The translations under genes were made by a program, and so were the position numbers. DNA of 64,000 nt from the NCBI RefSeq assembly GCF_001570425.1, contig NZ_BCSX01000039.1, positions 124,001 to 188,000 of the forward strand, in the 5' to 3' direction. A model generated the notes under the pieces. The model made no database searches and had not been told where the DNA came from. It saw only the letters and a program-made list of their open reading frames with translations. The DNA is from Mycolicibacterium brisbanense. Its GTDB lineage: Bacteria; Actinomycetota; Actinomycetes; Mycobacteriales; Mycobacteriaceae. Below are positions 52,512-64,000 of this stretch, in pieces; the first letter of the stretch is position 1, and each line of letters opens with the position of its first letter.

Positions 52512-53282
52512 ATGAGCACCACCGATCCCGTTGTCGACTTCGACTTCTCGCTGACCGGCAAGGTCGCCGTCGTGACCGGCGGAGCCTCAGGTATCGGCGC
52601 CGCCATCGCCGGGGCCTACGCCGTCAAGGGCGCGTCCGTCGCGATCCTGGACCTCTCGGGTGATGCCGCCACCCAGCGGGCGCGTGAACTCGGGGACGGC
52701 CACGCGGCTTTCGCGTGTGACGTCAGCTCCGCGGAATCGGTCGCCGACGCGGTCGAGGCGGTCCGGGAACGCTTCGGCCGCATCGACATCCTCGTCAACT
52801 CGGCCGGGGTCGCGCTGCTGGCGCCCGCCGCCCAGATCGACGTCAAAGCCTGGGACAAGACCATCGCCATCAACCTCACGGGCACCTTCCTGATGTGCCA
52901 GAAGGTCGGGGCCGTGATGCTCGAGCAGGGCTACGGACGCGTGATCAACATGGCGTCGCAGGCGGCGAGCGTCGCCCTCACCGACCACGTCGCGTACTGC
53001 GCTTCGAAATTCGGCGTCGTCGGCGTGACGAAGGTGCTTGCCTCGGAGTGGGCGGGCCGCGGTGTCACTGCCAACACCATCAGCCCGACCGTGGTGCTGA
53101 CCGATCTCGGCCGCGCGGCGTGGGAGAACGAGAAGGGCGATCGCCTCAAAACCCAGATCCCCACCGGGCGGTTCGCCTACCCCGACGAAATCGCCGCAGC
53201 CGCAGTCTTTCTCGCATCCGACGCGGCGGCGATGATCAATGGGGCCGACCTGCTGGTCGACGGCGGATACACCATCCGCTGA
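52512..53282 (+). CDS. SDR polyol dehydrogenase, D-threitol dehydrogenase candidate
   Basis: The 256-aa SDR has TGGASGIGAAIAG (near residue 21), NSAGVALLAPA (near 98), INMASQAASVAL and the catalytic YCASK (near 163). Context with DhaK-type kinase and RpiB isomerase suggests it oxidises a tetritol to erythrulose as in the M. smegmatis threitol pathway. ATG 52512 is chosen as AGGAG lies seven bases upstream; ATG 52506 is too close to it. Gluconate- or xylitol-type substrates are not excluded. Confidence 0.88.
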   Translation: MSTTDPVVDFDFSLTGKVAVVTGGASGIGAAIAGAYAVKGASVAILDLSGDAATQRARELGDGHAAFACDVSSAESVADAVEAVRERFGRIDILVNSAGVALLAPAAQIDVKAWDKTIAINLTGTFLMCQKVGAVMLEQGYGRVINMASQAASVALTDHVAYCASKFGVVGVTKVLASEWAGRGVTANTISPTVVLTDLGRAAWENEKGDRLKTQIPTGRFAYPDEIAAAAVFLASDAAAMINGADLLVDGGYTIR

Positions 53283-53349
53283 CGACGTCGAACGGCCGGT
53301 TGTGACACGTCGTCGATCGCGTGGCGCAACTGGCCACTCGGCCGCATGC

Positions 53350-54228
53350 CTACCGGCCGCGCCTGCGCAGGTAACGCTCGAACTCGGCTGCCAACGCGTC
53401 ACCGTCGATCTTGCCGAGCACTTCGTGCATGTCGACCTCGGCGTCGCCGCGCTCTTCCAATGACTGGACGTACTCGGCGATCTCGTCGTCCTCGGCCGTC
53501 ATCTCGGTGACCGCCTGCTCCCACTCCTCGGCGGCCGCGGGCAGATCGGCCAGCGGCACCTCGATGTCGAGTACGTCCTCGACGCGGCGCAGCAACGCCA
53601 CGGTGGCCTTGGGGTTCGGTGGCTGCGACACGTAATGCGGCACCGCCGCCCAGAACGTCACCGCCGGGATGCCCGCCTGTACGCACGCGTCCTGGAACAC
53701 CCCGGCAATGCCCGTCGGCCCCTCGTAGCGCGTCTCCTCCAGCCCGAAGAACTTGGCCGACTCCGACGAGTAGGCAGCACCCGATACCGGGACCGGCCGT
53801 GTGTGCGGCGTGTCGGCCAGCAACGCGCCGAGGATCACCACGGTTTGCACGTTGAGCTTGTCCGCGATGGCCAGCAGCTCGGCGCAGAAGGTGCGCCACC
53901 GCATGTTCGGCTCGACGCCGTGCATGAGCACCACGTCGCGCTCGCTGCCCGGTGGTCGGCAGTGGGAGATGCGCATCGACGGCCACACCAGCTCCCGCGT
54001 CACGCCGTCGATCTGCCGGATCACGGGTCGGTTCACCTGGTAGTCGTAGTAGGCCTCGTCGTCGATCTCGACGATCGGTTCGGCTTCCCAGATCGCATCG
54101 AGGTGGTCCAGCGCGTCGCTGGCCGCGTCACCGGCGTCGTTCCATCCTTCGAACGCCGCCACGACGATGGCGTTCTGCAATTCGGGCAGGTCGGACGGCC
54201 TACCTCCGCTCGGATACGACGGTGTCAC
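53350..54228 (-). CDS. PAC2-family protein, Rv2125-like
   Basis: The 292-aa protein has AFEGWNDAGDAASDALDHL (residues about 25-43), VVLMHGVEPNMRW (near 98) and VILGALLADTPHTRPVPVSGAA (near 132), the pattern of PAC2 / proteasome-assembly-chaperone-like proteins in actinobacteria. It is acidic, with a Glu-rich C-terminus ending in RRRGR. It converges on the SDR gene and is divergent from metH. Role in bacteria unknown; a link to the mycobacterial proteasome is inference. Confidence 0.88.
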   Translation of the reverse strand: MTPSYPSGGRPSDLPELQNAIVVAAFEGWNDAGDAASDALDHLDAIWEAEPIVEIDDEAYYDYQVNRPVIRQIDGVTRELVWPSMRISHCRPPGSERDVVLMHGVEPNMRWRTFCAELLAIADKLNVQTVVILGALLADTPHTRPVPVSGAAYSSESAKFFGLEETRYEGPTGIAGVFQDACVQAGIPAVTFWAAVPHYVSQPPNPKATVALLRRVEDVLDIEVPLADLPAAAEEWEQAVTEMTAEDDEIAEYVQSLEERGDAEVDMHEVLGKIDGDALAAEFERYLRRRGR

Positions 54229-54684
54229 ACTGTCAGCGTAAGCCCTGGGTGGGGGCGAAGAGTGCCTTGTCGCCGTGGGTCATCTCGCGCCGCTGAGCCG
54301 GTCGCGTCAACCAGCAGGTTGCATAGACCAACTACCCTGTTGATGTGAATGCTGGTGACCGTCGCGCCTATGACACCGATCGGATGGACACCGTGTCGCC
54401 GTGTGTGGTGGGCAACGGTGCCGTCGACACGAAATACGTGCGCTTGCAATCTGGTTAGGCCCGGTGACGACGACATTGCCGACAAGATCCCTGAGGTGCC
54501 GCTCAAAAGCGAGTGACGCCAAGAGGGTCGGGTCGCTCGCAACGACGCGTTGGGCGTCCACACGTCTGTCGGATGACGACGTAGACTCTTCTGGTCGAGA
54601 GGCGTTGCAACGGTTCCGGGTTTCTGCTCGTATCCGCCACGCTCGGCAGAGTCAAGGACGCCTTCCGTTACGGAAGGAGAGTAT
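54229..54684. promoter_or_regulatory. metH upstream region with hairpin over the ribosome site
   Basis: This 456-base divergent gap has no convincing gene. At 54661-54677 CCTTCCG-TTA-CGGAAGG forms a 7-bp hairpin whose right arm is part of the metH ribosome site GGAAGGAG, eight bases before GTG 54685. Upstream, TTGCAT and TACCCT (about 54318-54340) could be a promoter. I see no cobalamin-riboswitch B12-box. Confidence 0.5.
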
Positions 54685-58446
<3,762 letters not shown>

Positions 58447-58453
58447 GCCCTGC

Positions 58454-58503
58454 CTTTGGGGCCGGCCGGCAACGGTGCGGATACCAACGGCCCCAAGGTT
58501 TTC
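58454..58503 (+). terminator. Terminator after metH
   Basis: TTGGGGCC (58456-58463) pairs with GGCCCCAA (58489-58496), with a 25-base loop, followed by GGTTTT. It lies ten bases after the metH stop. Confidence 0.6.
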
Positions 58504-58607
58504 CGTGCGGTCCTGCTCGACACCACCGAAACACCGGTGGTGCGAGCGGGTTTGCCGGCCGGTTGCGCGATGTGACTGCGAGGTGCCCGTTGTGCGAGAA
58601 TCGCCGG

Positions 58608-59291
58608 GTGAAAGCGGTGCTGTGGGATATGGACGGCACCCTGGTCGACTCCGAAAAGCTCTGGGACGTCTCGATGCACGCGCTCTATGCGCGGATGGGT
58701 GCGGTGCTCACTCCCGAGGTGAGGGAGTCGACGCTGGGTGGCTCGTCGGAGTCGGTGATGCAGATCGTCTACGACGACGTAGGGCTGGACCCCGATCCGG
58801 TCGCGATGGCGGAGTCCGCCGACTGGCTGCACGATTACACGGGCGATCTGTTCGAGCAGGGCCTGCCGTGGCGCCCAGGCGCCCAGGAGCTGCTCGACGC
58901 GCTGCTCGAAGCGGGCATCCCGATGGCGCTGGTGACCAACACCCGGCGCGATCTCGCTGAGCGTGCTCTGAAAAGCATTGGCCGGCACTATTTTTCGGTG
59001 ACCGTATGCGGTGACGAGGTGCCAAGCGGCAAGCCGGCCCCGGACCCGTACCTGCGCGCGGCCGAGCTGCTCGGGGTGCCTGCGAGGCGGTGTCTGGCCA
59101 TCGAGGATTCGGTCACCGGCACCGCGTCCGCCGAGGCGGCCGGATGCCCCGTCCTGGTGGTACCCAACGACATGGCGGTTCCCCACGGGCCGCGGCGCAA
59201 GCACGTCGAATCGCTGAGCCGCCTCGACGTGGCCGATCTTCGGGCCATCCACGCCGCGCTGGACAGCGAGCAGGATCAGCGCAGCGCCTGA
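58608..59291 (+). CDS. HAD-family hydrolase, beta-phosphoglucomutase-like
   Basis: The 227-aa protein has HAD motif I DMDGTLVDSE (residues about 7-16), motif II VTNTRRD (near 112), a Lys in GKPAPDPYL (near 145) and motif IV IEDSVTGTASAEAAGC (near 166). It removes a phosphate from a small metabolite or acts as a phosphomutase. GTG 58608 is chosen because it places motif I at the usual distance; no strong ribosome site. Confidence 0.9.
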   Translation: MKAVLWDMDGTLVDSEKLWDVSMHALYARMGAVLTPEVRESTLGGSSESVMQIVYDDVGLDPDPVAMAESADWLHDYTGDLFEQGLPWRPGAQELLDALLEAGIPMALVTNTRRDLAERALKSIGRHYFSVTVCGDEVPSGKPAPDPYLRAAELLGVPARRCLAIEDSVTGTASAEAAGCPVLVVPNDMAVPHGPRRKHVESLSRLDVADLRAIHAALDSEQDQRSA

Positions 59292-59387
59292 GGCGTCAAT
59301 CACCGGTACGGATTTCGCCCCTATCGGCAGGCCGACTGTGCGATTGTGATGTGGCACAGATCACGCGACGCTGCGAGAGGACGTGTC

Positions 59388-60854
59388 ATGACGCACGGAC
59401 CGGTGGGCGATTCCACGTCGGGCTTGGACTACGAGGAATCCGAACACAGTGGCAAGGTGGTGCGCATCGCCTCGGTCGCTGCGCTCGGTGGCCTGCTGTT
59501 CGGCTATGACAGTGCCGTGATCAACGGCGCCGTCGCCGCTCTGCGGGACGAGTTCGGCATCGGCGATTACACCCTGGGCGTTGCGGTCGCCTCGGCCCTG
59601 CTGGGCGCCGCGGTGGGCGCGATGACGGCGGGCCGGCTGGCCGACCGTATCGGGCGCCTGTCGGTGATGAAACTGGCCGCCGTGCTGTTCTTCATCAGTG
59701 CCATCGGCACGGCCTTGTCGCCCAACATCTGGCTGGTGGTGATCTTCCGCGTCATCGGCGGTATCGGCGTCGGCGTGGCGTCGGTGATCGCACCGGCCTA
59801 CATCGCCGAGACCTCACCGCCGCGCATCCGGGGACGGCTGGGTTCGCTGCAACAGTTGGCGATCGTCAGCGGCATCTTCATATCGCTGGCCGTCGACGCG
59901 CTGTTGGCCCATCTGGCCGGCGGATCGCGCGAGGTGCTGTGGCTCGGGCTGGCCGCGTGGCGCTGGATGTTCCTGGCCATGGCGTTGCCCGCGATTCTCT
60001 ACGGCGCGCTGGCGTACACCATCCCGGAGTCGCCGCGCTATCTCGTGGCGAAGTTCCGGATCCCGGAAGCCCGTTCGGTGCTCAGCATGCTGCTGGGTGA
60101 GAAGAACCTGGAAATCACCATCAGCCGTATCCAGGATTCGCTGAAGGCCGACAAGCCGCCGTCATGGCGGGATCTGCGCAAGCCGGCAGGCGGTATCTAC
60201 GGCATCGTCTGGGTCGGTCTGGGGCTGTCGATCTTCCAGCAGTTCGTCGGCATCAACGTGATCTTCTACTACTCCAACGTGCTGTGGGAGGCCGTCGGCT
60301 TCGGCGAGAGCCAGGCGTTCGTCATCACGGTCATCACGTCGATCACCAACATCGTGACGACGCTCATCGCCATCGCGCTCATCGACCGGATCGGTCGTAA
60401 GCCGCTGCTGTTGATGGGTTCGGCGGGCATGGCGGTGACGCTGGGCACCATGGCGGTCATCTTCGGCACAGCCAGTCAGGTGGGCGGCAAGCCCGTGTTG
60501 GGCGACGTGGCCGGGCCGGTGGCGCTGGTCGCCGCCAATCTGTTCGTGGTGGCCTTTGGTATGTCGTGGGGCCCGGTCGTGTGGGTGTTGCTCGGTGAGA
60601 TGTTCCCGAACCGCATCCGTGCCGCCGCGCTCGGGTTGGCCGCCGCCGGTCAGTGGGTGGCGAACTGGGTGATCACCGTGACGTTCCCGACGCTGAGCAA
60701 CATGCTCGGCGTCGCCTACGGCTTCTACGCGTTGTGCGCGGTGCTGTCGTTCGTGTTCGTGTCGCGGTGGGTGCAGGAGACCAAGGGCAAACATCTCGAG
60801 GACATGCAGAGCGAGATCCCGCACCACGAGCACAATCCCACGGTGAACTCCTAG
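59388..60854 (+). CDS. glcP: MFS sugar porter, glucose-permease-like (GlcP)
   Basis: The 488-aa membrane protein has 12 helices and sugar-porter signatures: GGLLFGYDSAVINGA (near residue 33), GRLADRIGRLSVM (near 85), PAYIAETSPPRIRGRLGSLQQ (near 140), QQFVGINVIFYYSN (near 285) and PESPRYL. M. smegmatis GlcP is a member of this family in a matching position near metH, so glucose uptake by proton symport is likely. A GAGAGG site precedes ATG 59388. Its stop shares CTAG with the stop of the convergent gene. Confidence 0.88.
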   Translation: MTHGPVGDSTSGLDYEESEHSGKVVRIASVAALGGLLFGYDSAVINGAVAALRDEFGIGDYTLGVAVASALLGAAVGAMTAGRLADRIGRLSVMKLAAVLFFISAIGTALSPNIWLVVIFRVIGGIGVGVASVIAPAYIAETSPPRIRGRLGSLQQLAIVSGIFISLAVDALLAHLAGGSREVLWLGLAAWRWMFLAMALPAILYGALAYTIPESPRYLVAKFRIPEARSVLSMLLGEKNLEITISRIQDSLKADKPPSWRDLRKPAGGIYGIVWVGLGLSIFQQFVGINVIFYYSNVLWEAVGFGESQAFVITVITSITNIVTTLIAIALIDRIGRKPLLLMGSAGMAVTLGTMAVIFGTASQVGGKPVLGDVAGPVALVAANLFVVAFGMSWGPVVWVLLGEMFPNRIRAAALGLAAAGQWVANWVITVTFPTLSNMLGVAYGFYALCAVLSFVFVSRWVQETKGKHLEDMQSEIPHHEHNPTVNS

Positions 60855-61303
60855 CGCGTGTCGTCGACGAAGTCGGTCCACCCCACGCTGATCGCCACGT
60901 CCAACGCGGGCTCCACCAGGGTGGCCGGATCCATGCCGTTGTGGCTCAGCCGGACCTCGCAACCCACGGCCACCGCCCACACTGCCGCCGGGTCTTTCTG
61001 GACCAGTGCGTAGGTGCCGGGCTCCCGGCAAGGCACCTCGTAGCCGACGTCACCCGCCGTCGACCGCAACAGCTCGACCTCCTCGGCGAAGTCGTCGACG
61101 GGATGCAGGGAGAGCGTCAGCGTCGCCGGCGCGGAGGCGTCCGGACCCCAGGCGGCCGTCAAGGACGGGTACGGCGCGAGCGGATTGGCCAACTGGTTGT
61201 TGCGCACCAGGCCGTCGAGCGGCAGGTGCTTGGACAGGATCGTGCTGATCGCTGCCACCCGCGCGGTGTATGTCGGCAGGGGATGGTCGGCCGGAACGCT
61301 CAC
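60851..61303 (-). CDS. Immunity-like protein, paralog of the neighbouring gene
   Basis: This 150-aa protein (GTG 61303; slightly longer starts possible) has the pattern LTAAWGPDASAPATLTLSLHPVDD and ATLVEPALDVAISVGWTDFVDD. The latter lines up with ADLADVALDIARSVGCSTYIND of the gene upstream at 61425-61997, so the two are probably paralogs. No signal peptide or catalytic motif. As the upstream gene is an immunity candidate, this may be a second or orphan immunity gene. Confidence 0.7.
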   Translation of the reverse strand: MSVPADHPLPTYTARVAAISTILSKHLPLDGLVRNNQLANPLAPYPSLTAAWGPDASAPATLTLSLHPVDDFAEEVELLRSTAGDVGYEVPCREPGTYALVQKDPAAVWAVAVGCEVRLSHNGMDPATLVEPALDVAISVGWTDFVDDTR

Positions 61304-61424
61304 CCCTCTATTGCACCTCAGGTTGGGATCCCTACCGTGCACAAAAACTCCGCCCACAAAATGATGGCGCGTGTCCCCGATGACAGATGGTGCCGTGTGG
61401 TGCTGCGGAACGACGGCGTGGCAT

Positions 61425-61997
61425 TCAGTTCGGCGGCGTGCGCGGGTCGTAGACCAAGCCGTCCGCGGTGCTCCATGTCCCGGAAACCCTGTTTGTGTCG
61501 ATGACGGGTGGTTGGAGATCGTTGATGTACGTCGAACAACCCACCGACCGGGCGATATCGAGCGCAACGTCCGCGAGGTCGGCAAGGGGTATCGCCACCG
61601 GTGAGGGCGAGATCTTGACCACACAATTGTCGGCGATCGCAGTCAACGAACTCAGATAGTTGAGCACAAACACGAATTCGCCAGAAACTGGTTCAGGAAT
61701 TTCGTACGCTTCCGGCGGCTGATCGCGTTCGGTGGGAAGCGTTTCTTCCTCGATCATCTCGCGTATCTCCGCAGCTTTGACCGAACCATCTTGAACTCGA
61801 TTGATGTATACGAACAAAGTCCGGGTGGTCAGTGTCTGCGGGTCAGCCCAGCTGCACATCAGTGAGTTCTCAAAGATGTCGGGTTCGAACTGGGCCGACA
61901 CATTAGTTGGAACCATTGAACTGACTTCGAAGAAGGGCTCCAGCTTGCGTGCGATGAGTGCGCGGCGTTCGGAGTACTTCTGTGGTGTCCCGTTCAT
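61425..61997 (-). CDS. Immunity protein candidate for the neighbouring toxin
   Basis: The 190-aa acidic soluble protein begins 32 bases after the toxin gene on the same strand, the usual toxin-then-immunity order of polymorphic toxin loci. The C-terminus resembles that of the next gene. Its composition (SMVPTNVSAQFEPDIFENSLMCSWADPQ, EIREMIEEETLPTERDQPPEAYEIPEP) shows no enzyme motif. Binding of the toxin C-terminus is inferred from position only. Confidence 0.65.
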   Translation of the reverse strand: MNGTPQKYSERRALIARKLEPFFEVSSMVPTNVSAQFEPDIFENSLMCSWADPQTLTTRTLFVYINRVQDGSVKAAEIREMIEEETLPTERDQPPEAYEIPEPVSGEFVFVLNYLSSLTAIADNCVVKISPSPVAIPLADLADVALDIARSVGCSTYINDLQPPVIDTNRVSGTWSTADGLVYDPRTPPN

Positions 61998-62029
61998 CTG
62001 GAATGATCCCGTCTACTGGTCGATGGAGT

Positions 62030-63070
62030 TCAGATCGGTGTAGTCATCGGATATGCGGTGATGATTTTTCCGTCGGTGCCTGATACGACAACCCGGCATG
62101 TGAATGCATATACGGCCCCACTCTCGGTGATTCGGTATATGTTCCGCTGCACAACAAACGTGTCATTTCCTGATTTGTAGTCGACTTTCTCGGGATCTGC
62201 CAGGGTAGCGCTGATCGCGTAGTCGGCAAGGTATCGCCAGTTCCCGGCTCCCGGGAACCGGCTCATGGCCACCCGGTTCCAATCGTCTCCGTGTCTGCTG
62301 ACGATGTGGTAGAAGCCGAATTTGTCATTTCCGCAGTAGAGAACGCTGTCCCCGCTCGGCATGGCACTCACGCCGGCCACCAGTGGTGCTCGATAGAAGG
62401 TCCGGACGACCTTGTTTGGATCGCCGCGACCGCCTAGCGCGCACGCTCCCCACACTCGCGGCTGATAGGGAGGCATCGGAACTTTCGGTGGCGCCGGTTC
62501 CTTGGTCGGGCTTTGGGGGAATTGAGTGTTGCCGAATCCGGCGATGAATGTTTGGAGCCGGTTGGCCACCGCTTGGTCTGTCGCCACGAGCTGCAAAGAA
62601 TGTGCTTGGATATTCGCCCAGATTATCTGTGATTGGAGTTGGCGCACCGTCATCAGGGGTTTTGACTGCGCGCGTAGACCGTCGCGCACTGACAGGTCCT
62701 CGCCTACGACGAAACCGGCCTGCTGCGCACTGGCGACTGCCAGGAGTGCCTTCGACTTCGCTGAGTAGAGATCGTTCGCTCCCGTTTCTGCAATTGCAGC
62801 TGCGACAGTTAGCCGGTCTGCCAACCCGAATACGTGCGTTCGATCGCGGTCCGAACGCATCGATGCCGCATCAGCTGATGTCCCGGTCCACGGGGTTCCG
62901 CCAGGGCTAACAATTCCGTCGTTGATCGCGGAGAACTTGTCGCGCCAACGTGTCGCCATCGCTCTCCACGCTGAGGCTGCATTGGTCAGATGGTCGGTGT
63001 CCCAGCCGGCAATTTGAGACAGCGTCGGTGTCTGTAGAGACGCTGGCGCTGAATTCTGTGCCGACATCAT
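62030..63070 (-). CDS. WXG100/ESX-type polymorphic toxin with nuclease-like C-terminus
   Basis: The 346-aa protein has an N-terminal helical WXG-like domain (LSQIAGWDTDHLTNAASAW, then GGTPWTGTSADAASMR; residues about 15-75) and further helices to about 190, then a Pro-rich linker (TKEPAPPKVPMPPYQPR). The C-terminal domain of about 140 residues has FGFYHIVSRHGDDW and ends in VVSGTDGKIITAYP. A HI..RH motif with a final TAYP is common in BECR-fold toxin nucleases (barnase/EndoU-like). ATG 63070 or GTG 63073 overlaps the upstream stop. Secretion by an ESX system is inferred. Confidence 0.7.
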   Translation of the reverse strand: MMSAQNSAPASLQTPTLSQIAGWDTDHLTNAASAWRAMATRWRDKFSAINDGIVSPGGTPWTGTSADAASMRSDRDRTHVFGLADRLTVAAAIAETGANDLYSAKSKALLAVASAQQAGFVVGEDLSVRDGLRAQSKPLMTVRQLQSQIIWANIQAHSLQLVATDQAVANRLQTFIAGFGNTQFPQSPTKEPAPPKVPMPPYQPRVWGACALGGRGDPNKVVRTFYRAPLVAGVSAMPSGDSVLYCGNDKFGFYHIVSRHGDDWNRVAMSRFPGAGNWRYLADYAISATLADPEKVDYKSGNDTFVVQRNIYRITESGAVYAFTCRVVVSGTDGKIITAYPMTTPI

Positions 63071-63366
63071 CACCGCGCATCGAAGTTTGTGGCGGCACCG
63101 AGGGTGCGACCGAGTTCATGGTCGGTCTTCGAGTACTGATCCGCGGCAGCGCGTAGCGCAGATGCTGTGGAGCGGATTCGTTCGGCCAAGATTTGGGCGG
63201 TACTCGCTGTGGCCGACTGGAGGCCGGCGACCGCGTCAACGGTTGCTTGATGCGGTGCTAACGGCATGGTGATCGGGTCGCAGATGAGAACGTGCGATGC
63301 CAATTCTTCGCAGACCACCGCAAAAGCTCGCATACCTTCCGGATCACACCGCAATTCATGCGACAT
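63070..63366 (-). CDS. EspC-like ESX-secretion-associated small protein
   Basis: The 98-aa helical protein (ELRCDPEGMRAFAVVCEELASHV...LQSATASTAQILAERIRSTASALRAAADQYSKTDHELGRTLG) has the pattern of the EspC/DUF2580 family, whose members pair with WXG-type partners. The Y..TD..L element near the C-terminus resembles an ESX secretion signal (YxxxD/E). Its stop overlaps the toxin start (TGATG), and it is divergent from hisE. Confidence 0.75.
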   Translation of the reverse strand: MSHELRCDPEGMRAFAVVCEELASHVLICDPITMPLAPHQATVDAVAGLQSATASTAQILAERIRSTASALRAAADQYSKTDHELGRTLGAATNFDAR

Positions 63367-63420
63367 CGCCCCATTATTGCCCGACAGCGATCCGGGCCAA
63401 CGCGGACTTGCCAGTGGGCC

Positions 63421-63702
63421 ATGAAACAATCCATGCCCGTGAAGACTTTCGACGGCCTGTTCGCTGAGCTCAGCGAGAAGGCCCGCACCCGGCCCGCAGG
63501 CAGTGGCACCGTCGCGGCATTGGACACCGGGGTGCACGGGCTCGGCAAGAAGATCTTGGAGGAAGCCGGCGAGGTGTGGCTGGCCGCCGAGCATGAGAGC
63601 GACGAGGCGCTGGCCGAGGAGGTCAGCCAGTTGCTGTACTGGACGCAGGTGCTGATGCTCGCCCGCGGCCTGACCCTCGACGACGTCTACCGGAAGCTGT
63701 GA
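63421..63702 (+). CDS. hisE: Phosphoribosyl-ATP pyrophosphatase
   Basis: The 93-aa protein hydrolyses phosphoribosyl-ATP in histidine synthesis. It has the family helix KKILEEAGEVWLAAEHES and EEVSQLLYWTQVLMLARGL. ATG 63421 (MKQSMPVKTFD) matches the M. tuberculosis N-terminus (MQQSLAVKTFE). The hisG start is two bases after its stop, as in other mycobacteria. Confidence 0.97.
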   Translation: MKQSMPVKTFDGLFAELSEKARTRPAGSGTVAALDTGVHGLGKKILEEAGEVWLAAEHESDEALAEEVSQLLYWTQVLMLARGLTLDDVYRKL

Positions 63703-63704
63703 GC

Positions 63705-64000
63705 ATGTTGCGGGTTGCTGTTCCCAACAAGGGGGCCCTGAGCGAGTCGGCCGCCGAGATCCTCTCCGAGGCCGGATACCGCCGGCGTCGCGACCCCAAG
63801 GATCTGACGGTCGTCGACCCCAGCAACAACGTCGAGTTCTTCTTCCTGCGGCCGAAGGACATCGCCGTCTACGTCGGTTCCGGTCAGCTCGATCTCGGCA
63901 TCACCGGACGCGACCTGGCCGCGGATTCGGATGCACCGGTGCGCGAGCGGTTGTCGCTGGGCTTCGGCAATTCCACCTTCCGCTACGCCGCCCCGGCCGG
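63705..64000 (+). CDS. hisG: ATP phosphoribosyltransferase (3' end outside window)
   Basis: The first 98 residues (MLRVAVPNKGALSESAAEILSEAGY... and YVGSGQLDLGITGRDLAADSD) are those of long-form HisG, the first enzyme of histidine synthesis, which is inhibited by histidine through a C-terminal domain that lies beyond the window. It is two bases after hisE. Confidence 0.97.
   Translation, partial: MLRVAVPNKGALSESAAEILSEAGYRRRRDPKDLTVVDPSNNVEFFFLRPKDIAVYVGSGQLDLGITGRDLAADSDAPVRERLSLGFGNSTFRYAAPA

Noticed and set aside
54229..54684. Cobalamin riboswitch before metH
   Set aside because: No B12-box or multi-stem core was found; only the short hairpin over the ribosome site is clear.

Overview
The window is chromosomal DNA from a fast-growing mycobacterium (Mycolicibacterium type). 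The right half, from about 32.3 kb, keeps the gene order of the M. tuberculosis Rv2121c-Rv2141c region in reverse. It runs tRNA-Leu, M20 dipeptidase, PEBP protein, pyrD, a small DUF protein, an LppL-like lipoprotein, an Rv2137c-like protein, uppP, an Rv2135c-like phosphatase, DUF3090, an SCO1664-family protein, cysQ, mshC, an SDR, a PAC2 protein, metH, hisE and hisG. mshC (mycothiol synthesis), an F420-dependent LLM oxidoreductase and ESX/EspC-type proteins support a mycobacterium. The left half (1-32.3 kb) is accessory DNA.

Region 1, 1-16.35 kb: a one-direction catabolic cluster with many ATGA/GTGA stop-start overlaps. It encodes an SDR (cut by the window edge), a ferritin-like di-iron protein, three Baeyer-Villiger-type flavin monooxygenases, an HSL-family esterase, a cytochrome P450, a transglutaminase-like protein, an acyl-CoA synthetase, two acyl-CoA dehydrogenases, a BtrH-N-domain protein, an SCP2 protein and an NDMA-type alcohol dehydrogenase. 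The content suggests oxidation of a hydrophobic (cyclic, terpenoid or sterol-like) substrate through ketone, ester or lactone, hydroxy acid and acyl-CoA. It resembles the mymA operon in gene types.

Region 2, 16.35-18.2 kb: a scar made of the 3' part of an IS6110-like IS3-family transposase, interrupted by a second, intact IS3-family element, and then the start of a truncated ORF.

Region 3, 18.2-24.6 kb: a defence island. A divergent tRNA-Lys-like sequence and short repeats are followed by an AbiEi/AbiEii-like gene pair. A type II-like CBASS operon comes next: patatin phospholipase effector, CD-NTase, E2-E1 fusion Cap2 and an 80-aa unknown protein. No JAB-type Cap3 is visible.

Region 4, 25.0-32.3 kb: an actinomycete integrative and conjugative element (AICE) of the pSAM2 type. 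It has HD and NUDIX (Pif-like) proteins, a HTH regulator, a Pra-like small protein, an FtsK/TraSA translocase, a RepSA-like HUH replication initiator, a small coupled ORF and a large serine integrase. The integrase reading frame ends inside tRNA-Leu(GAG). Helically phased TGTC(C/G)G repeats lie in the divergent control region.

Region 5, 32.3-64 kb: the conserved core described above. It is interrupted by a sugar/polyol module (45.5-53.3 kb: DeoR repressor, ABC importer, DhaK-DhaL-type kinase, RpiB-type isomerase, SDR; probably tetritol use), a glucose-permease-like MFS transporter, and a small toxin-immunity locus (60.85-63.37 kb: EspC-like protein, WXG-like toxin with a nuclease-like C-terminus, immunity candidate and a paralogous second immunity-like gene) next to hisE-hisG.
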